Positions 7,757 to 18,431 of a DNA stretch of 64,000 bases are shown here, piece by piece. A program made the translations under genes and the position numbers. The notes under the pieces are model-generated. The model was not told the DNA's origin and did not search any database. It worked only from the letters and a program-made list of their open reading frames with translations. Source of the DNA: Paraglaciecola algarum (GTDB lineage Bacteria; Pseudomonadota; Gammaproteobacteria; Enterobacterales; Alteromonadaceae); contig NZ_JAKGAS010000001.1 in the NCBI RefSeq assembly GCF_021532655.1, positions 496,001 to 560,000 of the forward strand, read 5' to 3'. The stretch's first letter is position 1. Each line of letters opens with the position of its first letter.

Positions 7757-8011
7757 TTATTTACGTGCAGCGGTAACATTAAGTACTTCAGCGTCATCTT
7801 GACGTTCGACAGCCAATTTAACAAATTTTGAAGAGTTATAGTTACAGCCCACACACATAGCAATAAATTGATTCATGCTAGGTGCGCCAATATTTTTTTC
7901 CCAGTTTTCGTAAGTTTTACGAGTTTTTACATTAGCAAGTTTAGCCATTTTTACTGTGGTTAAACCCGCATCTAAACGCATTTTTCTTAAGTCTGAACCA
8001 TTAATATACAT
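7757..8011 (-). CDS. small XRE-like helix-turn-helix regulator
   Basis: An 84-residue DNA-binding protein. The N-terminal half (about residues 7-60) fits an XRE helix-turn-helix: LRKMRLDAGLTTVKMAKLAN, then VKTRKTYENWEKNIGAPSMNQFIAM, with NWEKN in place of the common NWE/IENG helix. The tail (KFVKLAVERQDDAE...) has no recognised domain. AGAGGAAA lies six bases before the ATG. It is transcribed towards rimI, downstream of the repeat-protein gene and separated from it by about 250 bp. Its targets are unknown. Confidence 0.65.
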   Translation of the reverse strand: MYINGSDLRKMRLDAGLTTVKMAKLANVKTRKTYENWEKNIGAPSMNQFIAMCVGCNYNSSKFVKLAVERQDDAEVLNVTAARK

Positions 8012-8188
8012 ATTAGTTTCCTCTATTAATTATTGAACTACAGCAGGACCGAATGGTTATAGTTATTTGCTTCCAATCCTAATTTCTTTGTTGGGAAGTA
8101 TTCTATGCAATAAAATGTGGATTCGGTTCCACATGGGAAATTAATATGGCTTTTTTAGGTAAGTTTTTGATTCGTAATGAGAAATATT

Positions 8189-8213
8189 ATTGGCCCCTTA
8201 TGAAGGAGCCAAT
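8189..8213 (-). terminator. hairpin downstream of the repeat-protein gene
   Basis: ATTGGCCCCTT and AAGGAGCCAAT pair (one mismatch) about 50 bases past the stop of the minus-strand repeat-protein gene. The following minus-strand bases are AATATTT, a weak T-run, so termination is likely but not certain. Confidence 0.5.
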
Positions 8214-8262
8214 ATCTTGAGCAAGCATGTTTGGATCTTATATTATTTGTGGGGGAGCAGAT

Positions 8263-9024
8263 TTATGCCATAAAAGCAGTTACCGGCGGTTTACGTTTAG
8301 AGCTGGTCATAGCAAGCTGTGCAACAGGTGGTTTACGTTTAGAGCTAGTCATAGCAAGCTGTGTAACAGGTGGTTTACGTTTAGAGCTAGTCATAGCAAG
8401 CTGTGAAACAGGTGGTTTACGTTTAGAGCTGGTCATAGCAAGCTGTGCAACAGGTGGTTTACGTTTAGAGCTGGTCATAACAAGCTGTGCAACAGGAGGT
8501 TTACGTTTAGAGCTAGTCATAGCAAGCTGTGTAACAGGAGGTTTACGTTTAGAGCTAGTCATAGCAAGCTGTGAAACAGGTGGTTTACGTTTAGAGCTGG
8601 TCATAGCAAGTTGAGCAACAGGTGGCTTGCGTTTAGAGCTAGTCATAGCAAGCTGTGCAACAGGTGGTTTACGTTTAGAGCTAGTCATAGCAAGCTGTGA
8701 AACAGGTGGTTTACGTTTAGAGCTGGTCATCGCGATTTGGGCTACAGGCGGCTTACGTTTAGAGCTAGTCATAGCAAGCTGTGAAACAGGTGGTTTACGT
8801 TTAGAGCTGGTCATAGCAAGTTGAGCAACAGGTGGCTTGCGCTTAGAGCTTGTCATTGCTATTTGGGCGACAGGCGGTTTACGTTTAGAGCTCATCATGG
8901 CTTTAGTTGATAGTTCTAATTTTGAAATGTGTAATTCGTTTTTCGCTTGGATAGTCGATGCGTTGGTATTAAAAGTGAGTAGGGCTGTTGCCAATATAGC
9001 AATTGTAAACTTAAAAAGTTTCAT
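8263..9024 (-). CDS. secreted, highly basic tandem-repeat protein (fifteen 14-residue repeats)
   Basis: I do not recognise a family. The first 22 residues (MKLFKFTIAILATALLTFNTNA, in pieces: MKLFKF, hydrophobic core, TNA cleavage site) form a signal peptide. After a 20-residue spacer the rest is fifteen copies of a unit close to MTSSKRKPPVAQLA. Only the residue after V (A, S or T) and a few L/I positions vary. Each unit carries two Lys and one Arg and no acid, so the exported product would have roughly +45 from the repeats. An ATG at 9030 is in frame, but AAGGA abuts it directly, and the second ATG at 9024 has the correct six-base spacing. The gene lies 79 bp after a membrane-protein gene on the same strand. 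It could be a polycationic cell-surface or matrix protein, or a precursor cut into repeated peptides at the Lys-Arg-Lys site. Both are guesses. Confidence 0.8.
   Translation of the reverse strand: MKLFKFTIAILATALLTFNTNASTIQAKNELHISKLELSTKAMMSSKRKPPVAQIAMTSSKRKPPVAQLAMTSSKRKPPVSQLAMTSSKRKPPVAQIAMTSSKRKPPVSQLAMTSSKRKPPVAQLAMTSSKRKPPVAQLAMTSSKRKPPVSQLAMTSSKRKPPVTQLAMTSSKRKPPVAQLVMTSSKRKPPVAQLAMTSSKRKPPVSQLAMTSSKRKPPVTQLAMTSSKRKPPVAQLAMTSSKRKPPVTAFMA
8266..8898 (-). repeat. 42-bp tandem repeat array (15 units)
   Basis: Fifteen in-frame copies of a 42-bp unit (last one slightly degenerate) encode the 14-residue repeats. Units 7-10 (8479-8646) and 11-14 (8311-8478) have the same order of variant residues (A, S, T, A), so a 168-bp block seems to have been duplicated. 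The unit length is a multiple of three and the opposite strand is also open in long stretches, which is a side effect of periodicity. Confidence 0.97.
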
Positions 9025-9044
9025 AATCATTCCTTATATGCGGG

Positions 9045-9058
9045 TGGGAAAATTCCCA
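9045..9058. promoter_or_regulatory. 14-bp inverted repeat before the repeat-protein gene (possible operator)
   Basis: TGGGAAAATTCCCA has six-base arms around a two-base centre. It lies about 20 bases upstream of the start of the repeat-protein gene, in the short gap after the membrane-protein gene. The size fits a dimeric regulator site, and two XRE regulators lie in the same island. No binding evidence exists. Confidence 0.4.
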
Positions 9059-9103
9059 ATAATGATTATGTCGGTTTTTTTTACGTATGTGGAGGGCTAA
9101 GTA

Positions 9104-9814
9104 TTAAACCTTTAAGAATTTTGGTAACAAAAGTTTGTAACTTTCATGAAATATCACCCAAATGGAAAGTGTAGTTAATCCTTGTATTGCGTATGGATAT
9201 AGTGTGTATATGAAAATAACTTCAGGTAGGTTGAAAATGTGTCTAACAAAATATTCGAATAACATTAAAATCTGTATAAGTATAAAAAATGCTGTTATTT
9301 TAAAAATTGCCCAATCTAAGTGAATCGATTCCCCTTTTTTCGAAAAATATTGATTTAAGAAACTAACTCTAAACATTAATAAGTATCTAACACCTAGAGT
9401 AGAAACTATTAACCATATATACCAAAATGTTTCTGGAGATAGATAACCTGATATTAGCCAATAGATTTCAGTTAGGCTTAATATAACTAAAATTGGCGTT
9501 ACTAATCGGATTATTTTGTCGTGACGGCATAAATAGCAAGTCATAAATGAAAATGTATATAAAATTAATTTTATAATAGTGTTGTCATACAGCACAAACC
9601 AAGCTAATTCACTTATAGTAGCTTGTAAAAATAGAATGATGACCACGGATACTACATTAATATTTTCTCGACAGACGATCCCTGTAAAAATTAAAACCCC
9701 TAAAAACAGTCGATCAAAAATTTGTGCATTACCAAAAGAAAAAACTCCTAGCGCGATAAAAAGCCCTCCGAAGAGGGCTGTTAAGAATTGGGGGAGATAA
9801 GCACGTATCAACAT
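9104..9814 (-). CDS. unknown multi-pass membrane protein
   Basis: A 236-residue integral inner-membrane protein with about seven hydrophobic segments (for example FLTALFGGLFIALGVFSFG, VVSVVIILFLQATI, ILVILSLTEIYWLISGYL, AFFILIQILMLFEYFV). No family is recognised and no conserved catalytic or transport motif stands out. A basic loop (FSKKGESIHLDWAIFK) sits between predicted helices. The gene follows the XRE gene at 9835 after 20 bases and precedes the repeat-protein gene by 79 bases, all on the minus strand, so the three probably form one transcription unit. A role in export, sensing or immunity for the repeat protein is possible but unsupported. Confidence 0.7.
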   Translation of the reverse strand: MLIRAYLPQFLTALFGGLFIALGVFSFGNAQIFDRLFLGVLIFTGIVCRENINVVSVVIILFLQATISELAWFVLYDNTIIKLILYTFSFMTCYLCRHDKIIRLVTPILVILSLTEIYWLISGYLSPETFWYIWLIVSTLGVRYLLMFRVSFLNQYFSKKGESIHLDWAIFKITAFFILIQILMLFEYFVRHIFNLPEVIFIYTLYPYAIQGLTTLSIWVIFHESYKLLLPKFLKV

Positions 9815-9834
9815 GCTGTAAGATTAAAGTATGT

Positions 9835-10101
9835 TTAACTTAAATTAAAGCCAAAATAATCCATAACGGTTGAGAAAAATGATTCGCGGGTTTGTTCAGA
9901 GGCTTTTTGTCGACAAATTGACCACCACTTACTAATCACTTCAACACCTATACTATTCATGGTTTCAGGTTTTTCATTTTCTATGGCAGAAACGGTTTCT
10001 CGACTAATCCCCACTCTTTGCGCTAACTCTTCTTGGGTATAGCCAGACTCTTTGCGTAATGCTTTTAATTGCGCGCCACTAAACATCTTTCTACGTGACA
10101 T
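9835..10101 (-). CDS. XRE-family transcriptional regulator
   Basis: An 88-residue protein with a textbook Cro/C1 helix-turn-helix at residues 9-45: LKALRKESGYTQEELAQRVG, ISRETVSAIENEKPE. The C-terminal half (SKWWSICRQKASEQTRESFF) is helical and unassigned, perhaps for dimer formation. It is the first gene of the minus-strand unit that continues into the membrane protein and the repeat protein, and is divergent from prfC across 317 bp. It probably regulates its own unit; this is inferred from position. Confidence 0.82.
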   Translation of the reverse strand: MSRRKMFSGAQLKALRKESGYTQEELAQRVGISRETVSAIENEKPETMNSIGVEVISKWWSICRQKASEQTRESFFSTVMDYFGFNLS

Positions 10102-10353
10102 AAAAAACTACCTTATAAACTATAAATGTTAATTAAACGTTAGGAAAAAAATTAACCTTAATACGAATATAATTTAATCTAGCTTTTTAGTAAATAGTTA
10201 TTTCTATGTAAAAGTAATATTTTTTATATAGCATGCGAACAATCTAAATGAGAAGTATTATTACCTTTACCTATGCAAGAAGTTTAATTTATTGGTTATT
10301 ACCAAGATTATAGAAACCCTATGCATAATTAATCACTGTTAGGAGGGACATTT

Positions 10354-10395
10354 GTGCTTGAGTCGTATACAATTCGCGGCCAAATTATTTTGTAA
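10354..10395 (+). other. possible 13-codon leader ORF before prfC
   Basis: In the 317-bp gap before prfC there is an unusually strong ribosome binding site, AGGAGGG at 10341-10347, seven bases before a GTG. The GTG opens a 13-codon frame ([13 protein letters not shown]) ending at TAA 10393-10395, 23 bases before the prfC ATG. prfC itself has only a weak site (AGAG). No other feature is seen in the gap. Translation of this ORF is speculative. Confidence 0.3.
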
Positions 10396-10418
10396 CCTGT
10401 TCACCAAAGAGTATTTCC

Positions 10419-11996
10419 ATGTCTTTTCAACAAGAAGTTGATAAACGCCGCACTTTTGCGATTATTTCTCACCCAGATGCGGGTAAAACAACCATTACCG
10501 AAAAAGTGTTATTGTTTGGAAATGCTTTACAAAAAGCCGGTACAGTTAAAGGTAAAAAGTCTGGTCAACATGCTAAATCTGACTGGATGGAAATGGAAAA
10601 AGAACGGGGTATATCCGTCACGACTTCTGTCATGCAGTTCCCTTATAAAGATCACCTTGTTAATTTATTAGATACGCCAGGTCACGAGGATTTCTCTGAA
10701 GATACTTACCGTACCTTAACTGCTGTAGATTCTTGTCTAATGGTAATCGACGCAGCTAAGGGTGTAGAAGCACGTACCATTAAATTAATGGATGTGACAC
10801 GTTTGCGTGACACGCCGATTATCACTTTTATGAATAAACTCGATAGGGACACTCGTGATCCAATTGACTTGTTAGATGAAGTTGAAAATGTACTTAACAT
10901 AAAATGTGCGCCTATTACTTGGCCAATCGGCATGGGTAAAGAATTCAAAGGTGTTTATCACTTATTGCGTGACGAAACTATTTTGTACAAAACTGGTTTT
11001 GGACACACCATCCAAGACGTGAGTATTGTTAAAGGGTTAGATAATCCAGAACTTGATGAAGCAATTGGTAGTTATGCACAAGAGCTACGGGAAATGCTTG
11101 AGTTAGTTCAAGGTGCCTCCCACGAATTTAACCATACTGAGTTTTTAGCCGGCGAATTAACGCCCGTGTTTTTTGGTACAGCTATGGGTAATTTTGGTGT
11201 AGATCACATGTTAGATGGTCTAACCGATTGGGCGCCATTACCTCAAGGCAGAGAAACCAACGAACGTAAAGTGGAATCTAACGAACAAAAATTTAGCGGT
11301 TTTGTATTTAAGATCCAAGCCAATATGGATCCTAAGCACAGAGACAGAATTGCATTTTGCCGGATTGTGTCTGGTAAATATGAAAAGGGCATGAAAATGC
11401 ATCATACGCGCATAGGTAAAGATGTGCGGATTTCAGATGCGTTAACCTTTTTAGCGGGCGATAGAGCCTTGTTAGAAGAAGCTTATGCTGGCGATATAAT
11501 TGGTTTACATAACCATGGCTCAATCCAAATCGGTGATACCTTTACCGCGGGTGAGAAGTTCCGCTTTGCCGGTATTCCAAACTTTGCGCCAGAGTTATTT
11601 AAACGTATTCGCTTAAAAGATCCGCTGAAACAAAAACAATTACAAAAAGGTTTGATCCAACTTTCTGAAGAGGGTGCGGTACAGGTCTTTAGGCCTCTAC
11701 AAAATAATGATCTAATTGTTGGTGCTGTGGGTGTACTGCAGTTTGATGTGGTGGTGGCGAGATTAAAAGGTGAGTACAACGTAGACGCTATGTACGAACA
11801 TATCAACGTTTATACTGCTCAATGGGTGAGTGCAGAAACGCCAGCTAAATTAGACGACTTTAGGCGTAAGGCTGAGGCGAATTTAGCCTTAGATGGTGGC
11901 GATAATTTAACCTATATTGCCCCAACTCGGGTAAATTTAAGTTTGGCTCAAGAGCGTCATCCCGACATTACATTCCACAATACTAGAGAACACTAG
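10419..11996 (+). CDS. prfC: peptide chain release factor 3
   Basis: A 525-residue translational GTPase that helps release factors 1 and 2 leave the ribosome after peptide release. The G-domain motifs are intact: [15 protein letters not shown] (P-loop), GISVTTS (switch I), [19 protein letters not shown] (G3) and NKLDRD (G4). The EF-Tu-like second domain and the RF3-specific C-terminal domain follow ([20 protein letters not shown]). The length matches E. coli RF3 (529). It is followed by argS after 33 bp. Confidence 0.97.
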   Translation: MSFQQEVDKRRTFAIISHPDAGKTTITEKVLLFGNALQKAGTVKGKKSGQHAKSDWMEMEKERGISVTTSVMQFPYKDHLVNLLDTPGHEDFSEDTYRTLTAVDSCLMVIDAAKGVEARTIKLMDVTRLRDTPIITFMNKLDRDTRDPIDLLDEVENVLNIKCAPITWPIGMGKEFKGVYHLLRDETILYKTGFGHTIQDVSIVKGLDNPELDEAIGSYAQELREMLELVQGASHEFNHTEFLAGELTPVFFGTAMGNFGVDHMLDGLTDWAPLPQGRETNERKVESNEQKFSGFVFKIQANMDPKHRDRIAFCRIVSGKYEKGMKMHHTRIGKDVRISDALTFLAGDRALLEEAYAGDIIGLHNHGSIQIGDTFTAGEKFRFAGIPNFAPELFKRIRLKDPLKQKQLQKGLIQLSEEGAVQVFRPLQNNDLIVGAVGVLQFDVVVARLKGEYNVDAMYEHINVYTAQWVSAETPAKLDDFRRKAEANLALDGGDNLTYIAPTRVNLSLAQERHPDITFHNTREH

Positions 11997-12029
11997 GCCT
12001 CATTCGGGTCAGTTGGATAAATAAATCAA

Positions 12030-13766
12030 ATGAACTTACAAACATATTTATTAGCAAAATTTAAAGCTGCCTTAGTGGCAATTGGTGCGCCAGAAGATAG
12101 CCCAGCACCTTTGAGCCGCAGTACTCGAGCTGGTTTTGGGCATTATCAATTTAATGGCGCTATGGCCTTGTCTAAGGTTTTAAAACAAAAACCAAGAGAC
12201 ATAGCAGATAAAATTGTTGCAGCTGTTGAATTCACCGATGAGGTTGAAAAACTTGAAGTGGCAGGCCCAGGCTTTATTAATATTCATCTAAGTCCAGCCT
12301 GGTTGGCGAAACAGCTGAAACAGGCTAATGCTGATGAGCGATTATTGATTGAAGCTGAGTCTGCTCAGACAGTTGTGGTGGATTATTCGTCACCAAACCT
12401 TGCTAAAGAAATGCATGTAGGTCACCTACGTACCACTATTATTGGTGATGCCGTAGTGAAAACCTTAGAGTTTTTAGGGCACAAGGTCTTACGCCAAAAT
12501 CATATGGGCGATTGGGGCACGCAATTTGGCATGTTAATCACTCATTTGAATGACAAGTTAGCCGCCGACAGCGCAGCAGAAACTGCGTTGTCTGATTTAG
12601 AAGATTTCTATCGTGCGGCTAAAGTACGTTTTGACGATGAAGACGGTTTTGCTGATCGCGCTCGTGAAAATGTAGTGAAATTACAAAGTGGCGACCCTGA
12701 GTGCATTGTATTGTGGAAAACCTTTGTAGACGTATCCATTAAACACAGTGAGGAAGTATACAAGAAGTTAAACGTCAGCTTAAAACGCGAACATATAATG
12801 GGTGAAAGTGCCTATAACGATGATTTAGCTCCTACAGTTGCAGAGTTAAAACAAAAAGGCATAGTGGTTGAAGATCAAGGCGCACAAGTGGCATTTCTTC
12901 AAGAGTTAGCTGATAAAGAAGGCAACCCAGCGGTATACATAGTGCAAAAATCCGGTGGCGGGTATTTGTATGCAACTACAGACTTGGCTGCCATAAGATA
13001 TCGTAATAATGTATTAAAGGCTGATAGGACTTTAATTCTAACCGATGCTCGCCAGGCTCTACATTTCAAACAAACCGAAATTGTTGCTCGTAAGGCTGGT
13101 TTTATTAAACCTGAGCAAAGTTACGAACATTGCCCATTTGGCATGATGTTAGGTAACGATGGTAAACCATTTAAAACCCGTACCGGTGGTACAGTTAAAC
13201 TAGCAGAGTTGTTAGATGAAGCGGTTGAACGGGCTGCAGTCTTAATAAACAAACGTGAGTCAGACCTAACTGCTGATGAGCGTGAAGTGATTGCCAATAA
13301 AGTGGGTATAGGCGCTGTTAAATATGCTGACTTAAGTAAAAATCGTACCACGGATTATATTTTTAACTGGGATACTATGCTCAGTTTTGAAGGCAATACA
13401 GCGCCTTACTTACAATACGCCTATACGCGAATCCAGAGTATATTCCGTAAAGCAGGAGTCAATGCTGAGGCTTTACAAGCTGATATGCAATTACAAGCTG
13501 AACAAGAATTAGTGTTAGCGGTGAAATTATTGCAATACGTTGAAGCTATTAAACAAGTGAGCTCAGATGGAACACCTCACGTGTTATGTACTTATATTTA
13601 TGAACTAGCTAGTTTTTTTATGAGTTTTTACGAAGCTTGCCCAATCCTAAAAGACGGTATAGACGAACCAACTAAAAATAGTCGCTTAATGTTAGCGCAA
13701 TTAACGGCTAAAACCCTTAAATCCGGTTTAGAGCTGCTGGGTATTGAAACTATGGAAAAAATGTAG
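12030..13766 (+). CDS. argS: arginyl-tRNA synthetase
   Basis: A 578-residue class I synthetase that charges tRNA-Arg. The N-terminal Add-1 domain is present (residues 1-110). The HIGH-equivalent is HVGH in KEMHVGHLRTT. The catalytic core includes QNHMGDWGTQFGML and LYATTDLAAIRYR. The KMSK region is degenerate, as usual in ArgRS (NDGKPFKTRTGG). The C-terminal anticodon-binding domain ends in GLELLGIETMEKM, a typical ArgRS end. The length is normal (E. coli 577). It may share the prfC transcript. Confidence 0.97.
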   Translation: MNLQTYLLAKFKAALVAIGAPEDSPAPLSRSTRAGFGHYQFNGAMALSKVLKQKPRDIADKIVAAVEFTDEVEKLEVAGPGFINIHLSPAWLAKQLKQANADERLLIEAESAQTVVVDYSSPNLAKEMHVGHLRTTIIGDAVVKTLEFLGHKVLRQNHMGDWGTQFGMLITHLNDKLAADSAAETALSDLEDFYRAAKVRFDDEDGFADRARENVVKLQSGDPECIVLWKTFVDVSIKHSEEVYKKLNVSLKREHIMGESAYNDDLAPTVAELKQKGIVVEDQGAQVAFLQELADKEGNPAVYIVQKSGGGYLYATTDLAAIRYRNNVLKADRTLILTDARQALHFKQTEIVARKAGFIKPEQSYEHCPFGMMLGNDGKPFKTRTGGTVKLAELLDEAVERAAVLINKRESDLTADEREVIANKVGIGAVKYADLSKNRTTDYIFNWDTMLSFEGNTAPYLQYAYTRIQSIFRKAGVNAEALQADMQLQAEQELVLAVKLLQYVEAIKQVSSDGTPHVLCTYIYELASFFMSFYEACPILKDGIDEPTKNSRLMLAQLTAKTLKSGLELLGIETMEKM

Positions 13767-13791
13767 GGTTAACTTTGTAATGTTAATCATT

Positions 13792-13915
13792 AGGGGTTGT
13801 TGACCTTTGGCGTATAAATTTCGTTCAAACTAAACGCTTTTTAATTGAGGCTCTGACTTGAAGGCACTATTTATTTAAAAACGGTGGATTAAGTCAAAAG
13901 TCAGTAACTTAAAAA
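13792..13915. mobile_element. degenerate MITE-like element, left part
   Basis: From TAGGGGTTGTTGACCTTTGG onward the sequence matches the left half of the 45454-45707 element with scattered substitutions: CGTATAAATTT, TTCAAACTAAA and GCTTTTTAAT recur in order. An internal stem is kept but with other bases (CTGACTT/AAGTCAG here, CTGGTTT/AAACCAG there). The right terminus is missing. No transposase is encoded. Confidence 0.65.
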
Positions 13916-14225
13916 TATATGGACTATTTTTGATCAGCTTTATCAGGCCTGCCTGCAGGTGAGTTACATCAATTTCGCGAATAAAGGGTAAAAAGTATGC
14001 AAGCAGGGCTTGATTGTTCTATTTAGCAATACTTGAACTACTGGTTAGTACAATGGCTTCTTTTGCGGCGGTTTGATGGTATCTTGCTTTGCAAAATCTC
14101 AAATTGCTTGTTCAAATCGCTTAGGGTCGGGGACTTTAGCTAAGATACTAAAACAGTCGATCTAGATAAATTAATTTTATTGAGATTCATTGCTAATCCA
14201 TGGTTTGTCATTTCTGGATAAAAAA

Positions 14226-14248
14226 AGACCTACTAAAGAAGTAGGTCT
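14226..14248 (-). terminator. terminator downstream of sppA
   Basis: AGACCTACT and AGTAGGTCT form a perfect nine-pair stem with a five-base loop. Read on the minus strand it is followed by a run of Ts. It lies 45 bases after the sppA stop codon. Confidence 0.88.
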
Positions 14249-14292
14249 GATTTATTACATTACTTAATTTTTATTAAACATCTGAAATAATA

Positions 14293-16152
14293 CTACAACT
14301 CGCAGGTTAAACAGAGTGCGTAAACTCCTTTGGGGTCATTTAACTTTGTCATCGCTTCTATATCAGCTGTTAACTCTTTTACGACATTTAATAAGGTTTG
14401 GCTTTTCTCTGTTTTTAACGCGCCGTCTAAACTCACAGCGGCTTTTTGGAATAACTCTTTCCAGAACAGCTCACTTTTTGACAAGCTGTGGTGAATATAT
14501 TGAGTATCGTATTCCGTTAGATTGGCCAACTCGGCTGCTGCTGCGATGCCATCTTGTAAGTAACCTAGTTGGTCTACTAAACCAATTTCTTTAGCTGTAG
14601 TTCCAATCCAGACTCGTCCTTGGGCAATATTATCAACTTGTTCTTTACTCATATCACGGTTATTAGCAACTAAAGTGATAAAGTTATCATAGCCGTGTTC
14701 AATACCGCGCTGCATGATTTGACCCATTTTAGGGTTAAGATCTTTACTAATGCCCATGCCCGCAAATTCAGTTGTGCCTACACCGTCGGTATGGATCCCT
14801 AAGTAGTCCAGCGTGTTTTCGAATGTGAGGAACATTCCAAATATGCCGATTGACCCAGTTATGGTACTAGGCGCTGCGATAATTTTGTCAGCACCTGCAG
14901 ATATCCAATAACCGCCAGACGCTGCATAGGTACTCATTACTGCAACTACAGGTTTGCCTGAGTTTTGTAAGTTTTCAACTTCTTGACGTATGATTTCAGA
15001 GGCGAAAGCACTGCCCCCTGGAGAATCCACATATAACACCACTGATTTAACTGAATTATTTAAGCGAGCTTTACGCAGCAAATCTGCCGTACTATCACCA
15101 CCAATTTCACCTGGCTTTTTAGTGCCGTTTAAAATTGTGCCTTTAGCGACCACTATGGCCACTTTTTTCACGTCCTTATTTTCAAAAGTAACGCCTTGAG
15201 TAATAATTTTTAAATAATTTTTATAACTGATGGCGTTAAAGTCATTACCGCTTGAATCTTTACCGACTATGTCGATAAGCTCTTGACGAATTTCTTCTCG
15301 AGTTTTTAATGCGTCCACCCAACCAAATTGCAAAGCGTATTGGGCAAAATCCCCGTCTACAGTTTCAAACTTTTGAATGAAGTCATCTAACTTTTCGTCA
15401 AAGTTAGCTATATCTAATCCACGAGCCGCAGCTACGCTGGTTTTGTATTGTTCCCACATAGCAGACAACCAAGCCTTGTTTGCCTCTTTCGCTTCGTCTG
15501 ACATATCGTCTCGAATATAAGGTTCCACTGCAGATTTATAGGTTCCTACTTTAAACACATGTGTTTTAGCTTTTAATTTTTCGATAGCAGATTTGAAGTA
15601 GGTACCAAAGCGCCCGTATCCTTCAAACAACATAAAACCCATAGGGTTTAGATAGAGGTGATCAGCATGACTAGCTAAATAATATTGATTCTGGCTGTAA
15701 TAATCACCAATTGCATAGATAGGTTTTTCACTTTGCTTAAAGTCATCTAAGGCTACGGCTATTTGTTCAAGTTTATCTAAACCGGCACTACCTAAACCAT
15801 GTAAATCTAAAACTAGCGCTTTAATACGCTTATCTTGCTTGGCGTTATCTATTGTGTGTAGCACATTTTGTAATAACACTTCGGGATTTTCAGGCTCTTG
15901 CTCAAAGGCCTCTGCCATAAATTCTTCTAAAGGATCAACAGAACGTTTTTCAATAACTAAGTTGCCCTTTAATTTTAACACTAAGGCTGAATCTTGAGGG
16001 ACTGTGATTTGATTTTTATCTTGCATGGCGACAGATATGATCGCGATAAAAATGATAATGAAAATAATATTTAAAAATAACTTACGACTGAAATTTAAGG
16101 CAGTCCACAAACCGACAAAGAGTGACTTTGTCCAACTTCTTCCTGATGACAT
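14293..16152 (-). CDS. sppA: signal peptide peptidase SppA (protease IV)
   Basis: A 619-residue inner-membrane serine protease that degrades cleaved signal peptides on the periplasmic side. One N-terminal membrane segment (residues about 25-43, LFLNIIFIIIFIAIISVA) anchors it. Two tandem SppA domains follow. The catalytic dyad is visible: Lys206 in VGTYKSAVEPY (first domain) and Ser412 in YAASGGYWISAGAD (second domain), with VDSPGGSAFASE before it. The length matches E. coli SppA (618). It has its own terminator. Start ATG is at 16152, and no better site is seen. Confidence 0.96.
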   Translation of the reverse strand: MSSGRSWTKSLFVGLWTALNFSRKLFLNIIFIIIFIAIISVAMQDKNQITVPQDSALVLKLKGNLVIEKRSVDPLEEFMAEAFEQEPENPEVLLQNVLHTIDNAKQDKRIKALVLDLHGLGSAGLDKLEQIAVALDDFKQSEKPIYAIGDYYSQNQYYLASHADHLYLNPMGFMLFEGYGRFGTYFKSAIEKLKAKTHVFKVGTYKSAVEPYIRDDMSDEAKEANKAWLSAMWEQYKTSVAAARGLDIANFDEKLDDFIQKFETVDGDFAQYALQFGWVDALKTREEIRQELIDIVGKDSSGNDFNAISYKNYLKIITQGVTFENKDVKKVAIVVAKGTILNGTKKPGEIGGDSTADLLRKARLNNSVKSVVLYVDSPGGSAFASEIIRQEVENLQNSGKPVVAVMSTYAASGGYWISAGADKIIAAPSTITGSIGIFGMFLTFENTLDYLGIHTDGVGTTEFAGMGISKDLNPKMGQIMQRGIEHGYDNFITLVANNRDMSKEQVDNIAQGRVWIGTTAKEIGLVDQLGYLQDGIAAAAELANLTEYDTQYIHHSLSKSELFWKELFQKAAVSLDGALKTEKSQTLLNVVKELTADIEAMTKLNDPKGVYALCLTCEL

Positions 16153-16275
16153 AGAGAATTAACACATATAAAATTAACAAGTTCACATCCTATCTAAATT
16201 ATGTCTAGGATGAAATTTACAAATGTAATTTTTTGTAACTTTTATATTCGATTAAATATAGTTAAACTGGTCTGA

Positions 16276-18333
<2,058 letters not shown>

Positions 18334-18362
18334 TTATCTATTTTGTTATTTATATAGTCCTG

Positions 18363-18409
18363 AAAACACTGAACTTAGCGCTATTTGATAGAGTAAGTTC
18401 AGTGTTTTT
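18363..18409. terminator. bidirectional terminator between fadH and the RND operon
   Basis: AAAACACTGAACTTA pairs with TAAGTTCAGTGTTTT (fifteen pairs) around a 17-base loop, with T-rich flank on the plus strand and the matching A-run on the other side. It separates the convergent fadH and RND genes. Confidence 0.88.
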
Positions 18410-18431
18410 CTTTCAGCGAGGTTAATTAAAT

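Larger units (their letters stand above)
13767..14292. other. 525-bp gap between argS and sppA
   Basis: The gap contains the left part of a MITE-like element (13792 to about 13915) and the sppA terminator (14226-14248). Between them (about 13930-14200) there is no convincing gene. A minus-strand stretch of 24 open codons near 14031-14105 looks protein-like but too short to name. Confidence 0.6.

Noticed and set aside
8266-8898. CRISPR array
   Set aside because: The repeats are directly adjacent without unique spacers, are in frame, and no cas genes are present.
8231-9100. Plus-strand frames with repeated GGLRLELVIAS units
   Set aside because: They are the reverse reading of the 42-bp repeat. 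The minus-strand frame has the signal peptide, good ribosome binding site and single continuous ORF, while the plus-strand frames break into three pieces.
14031-14200. Decayed transposase on the minus strand in the argS-sppA gap
   Set aside because: Two short open stretches (VPDPKRFEQAI and FCKARYHQTAAKEAIVL) look protein-like, but they are too short to assign to any family.
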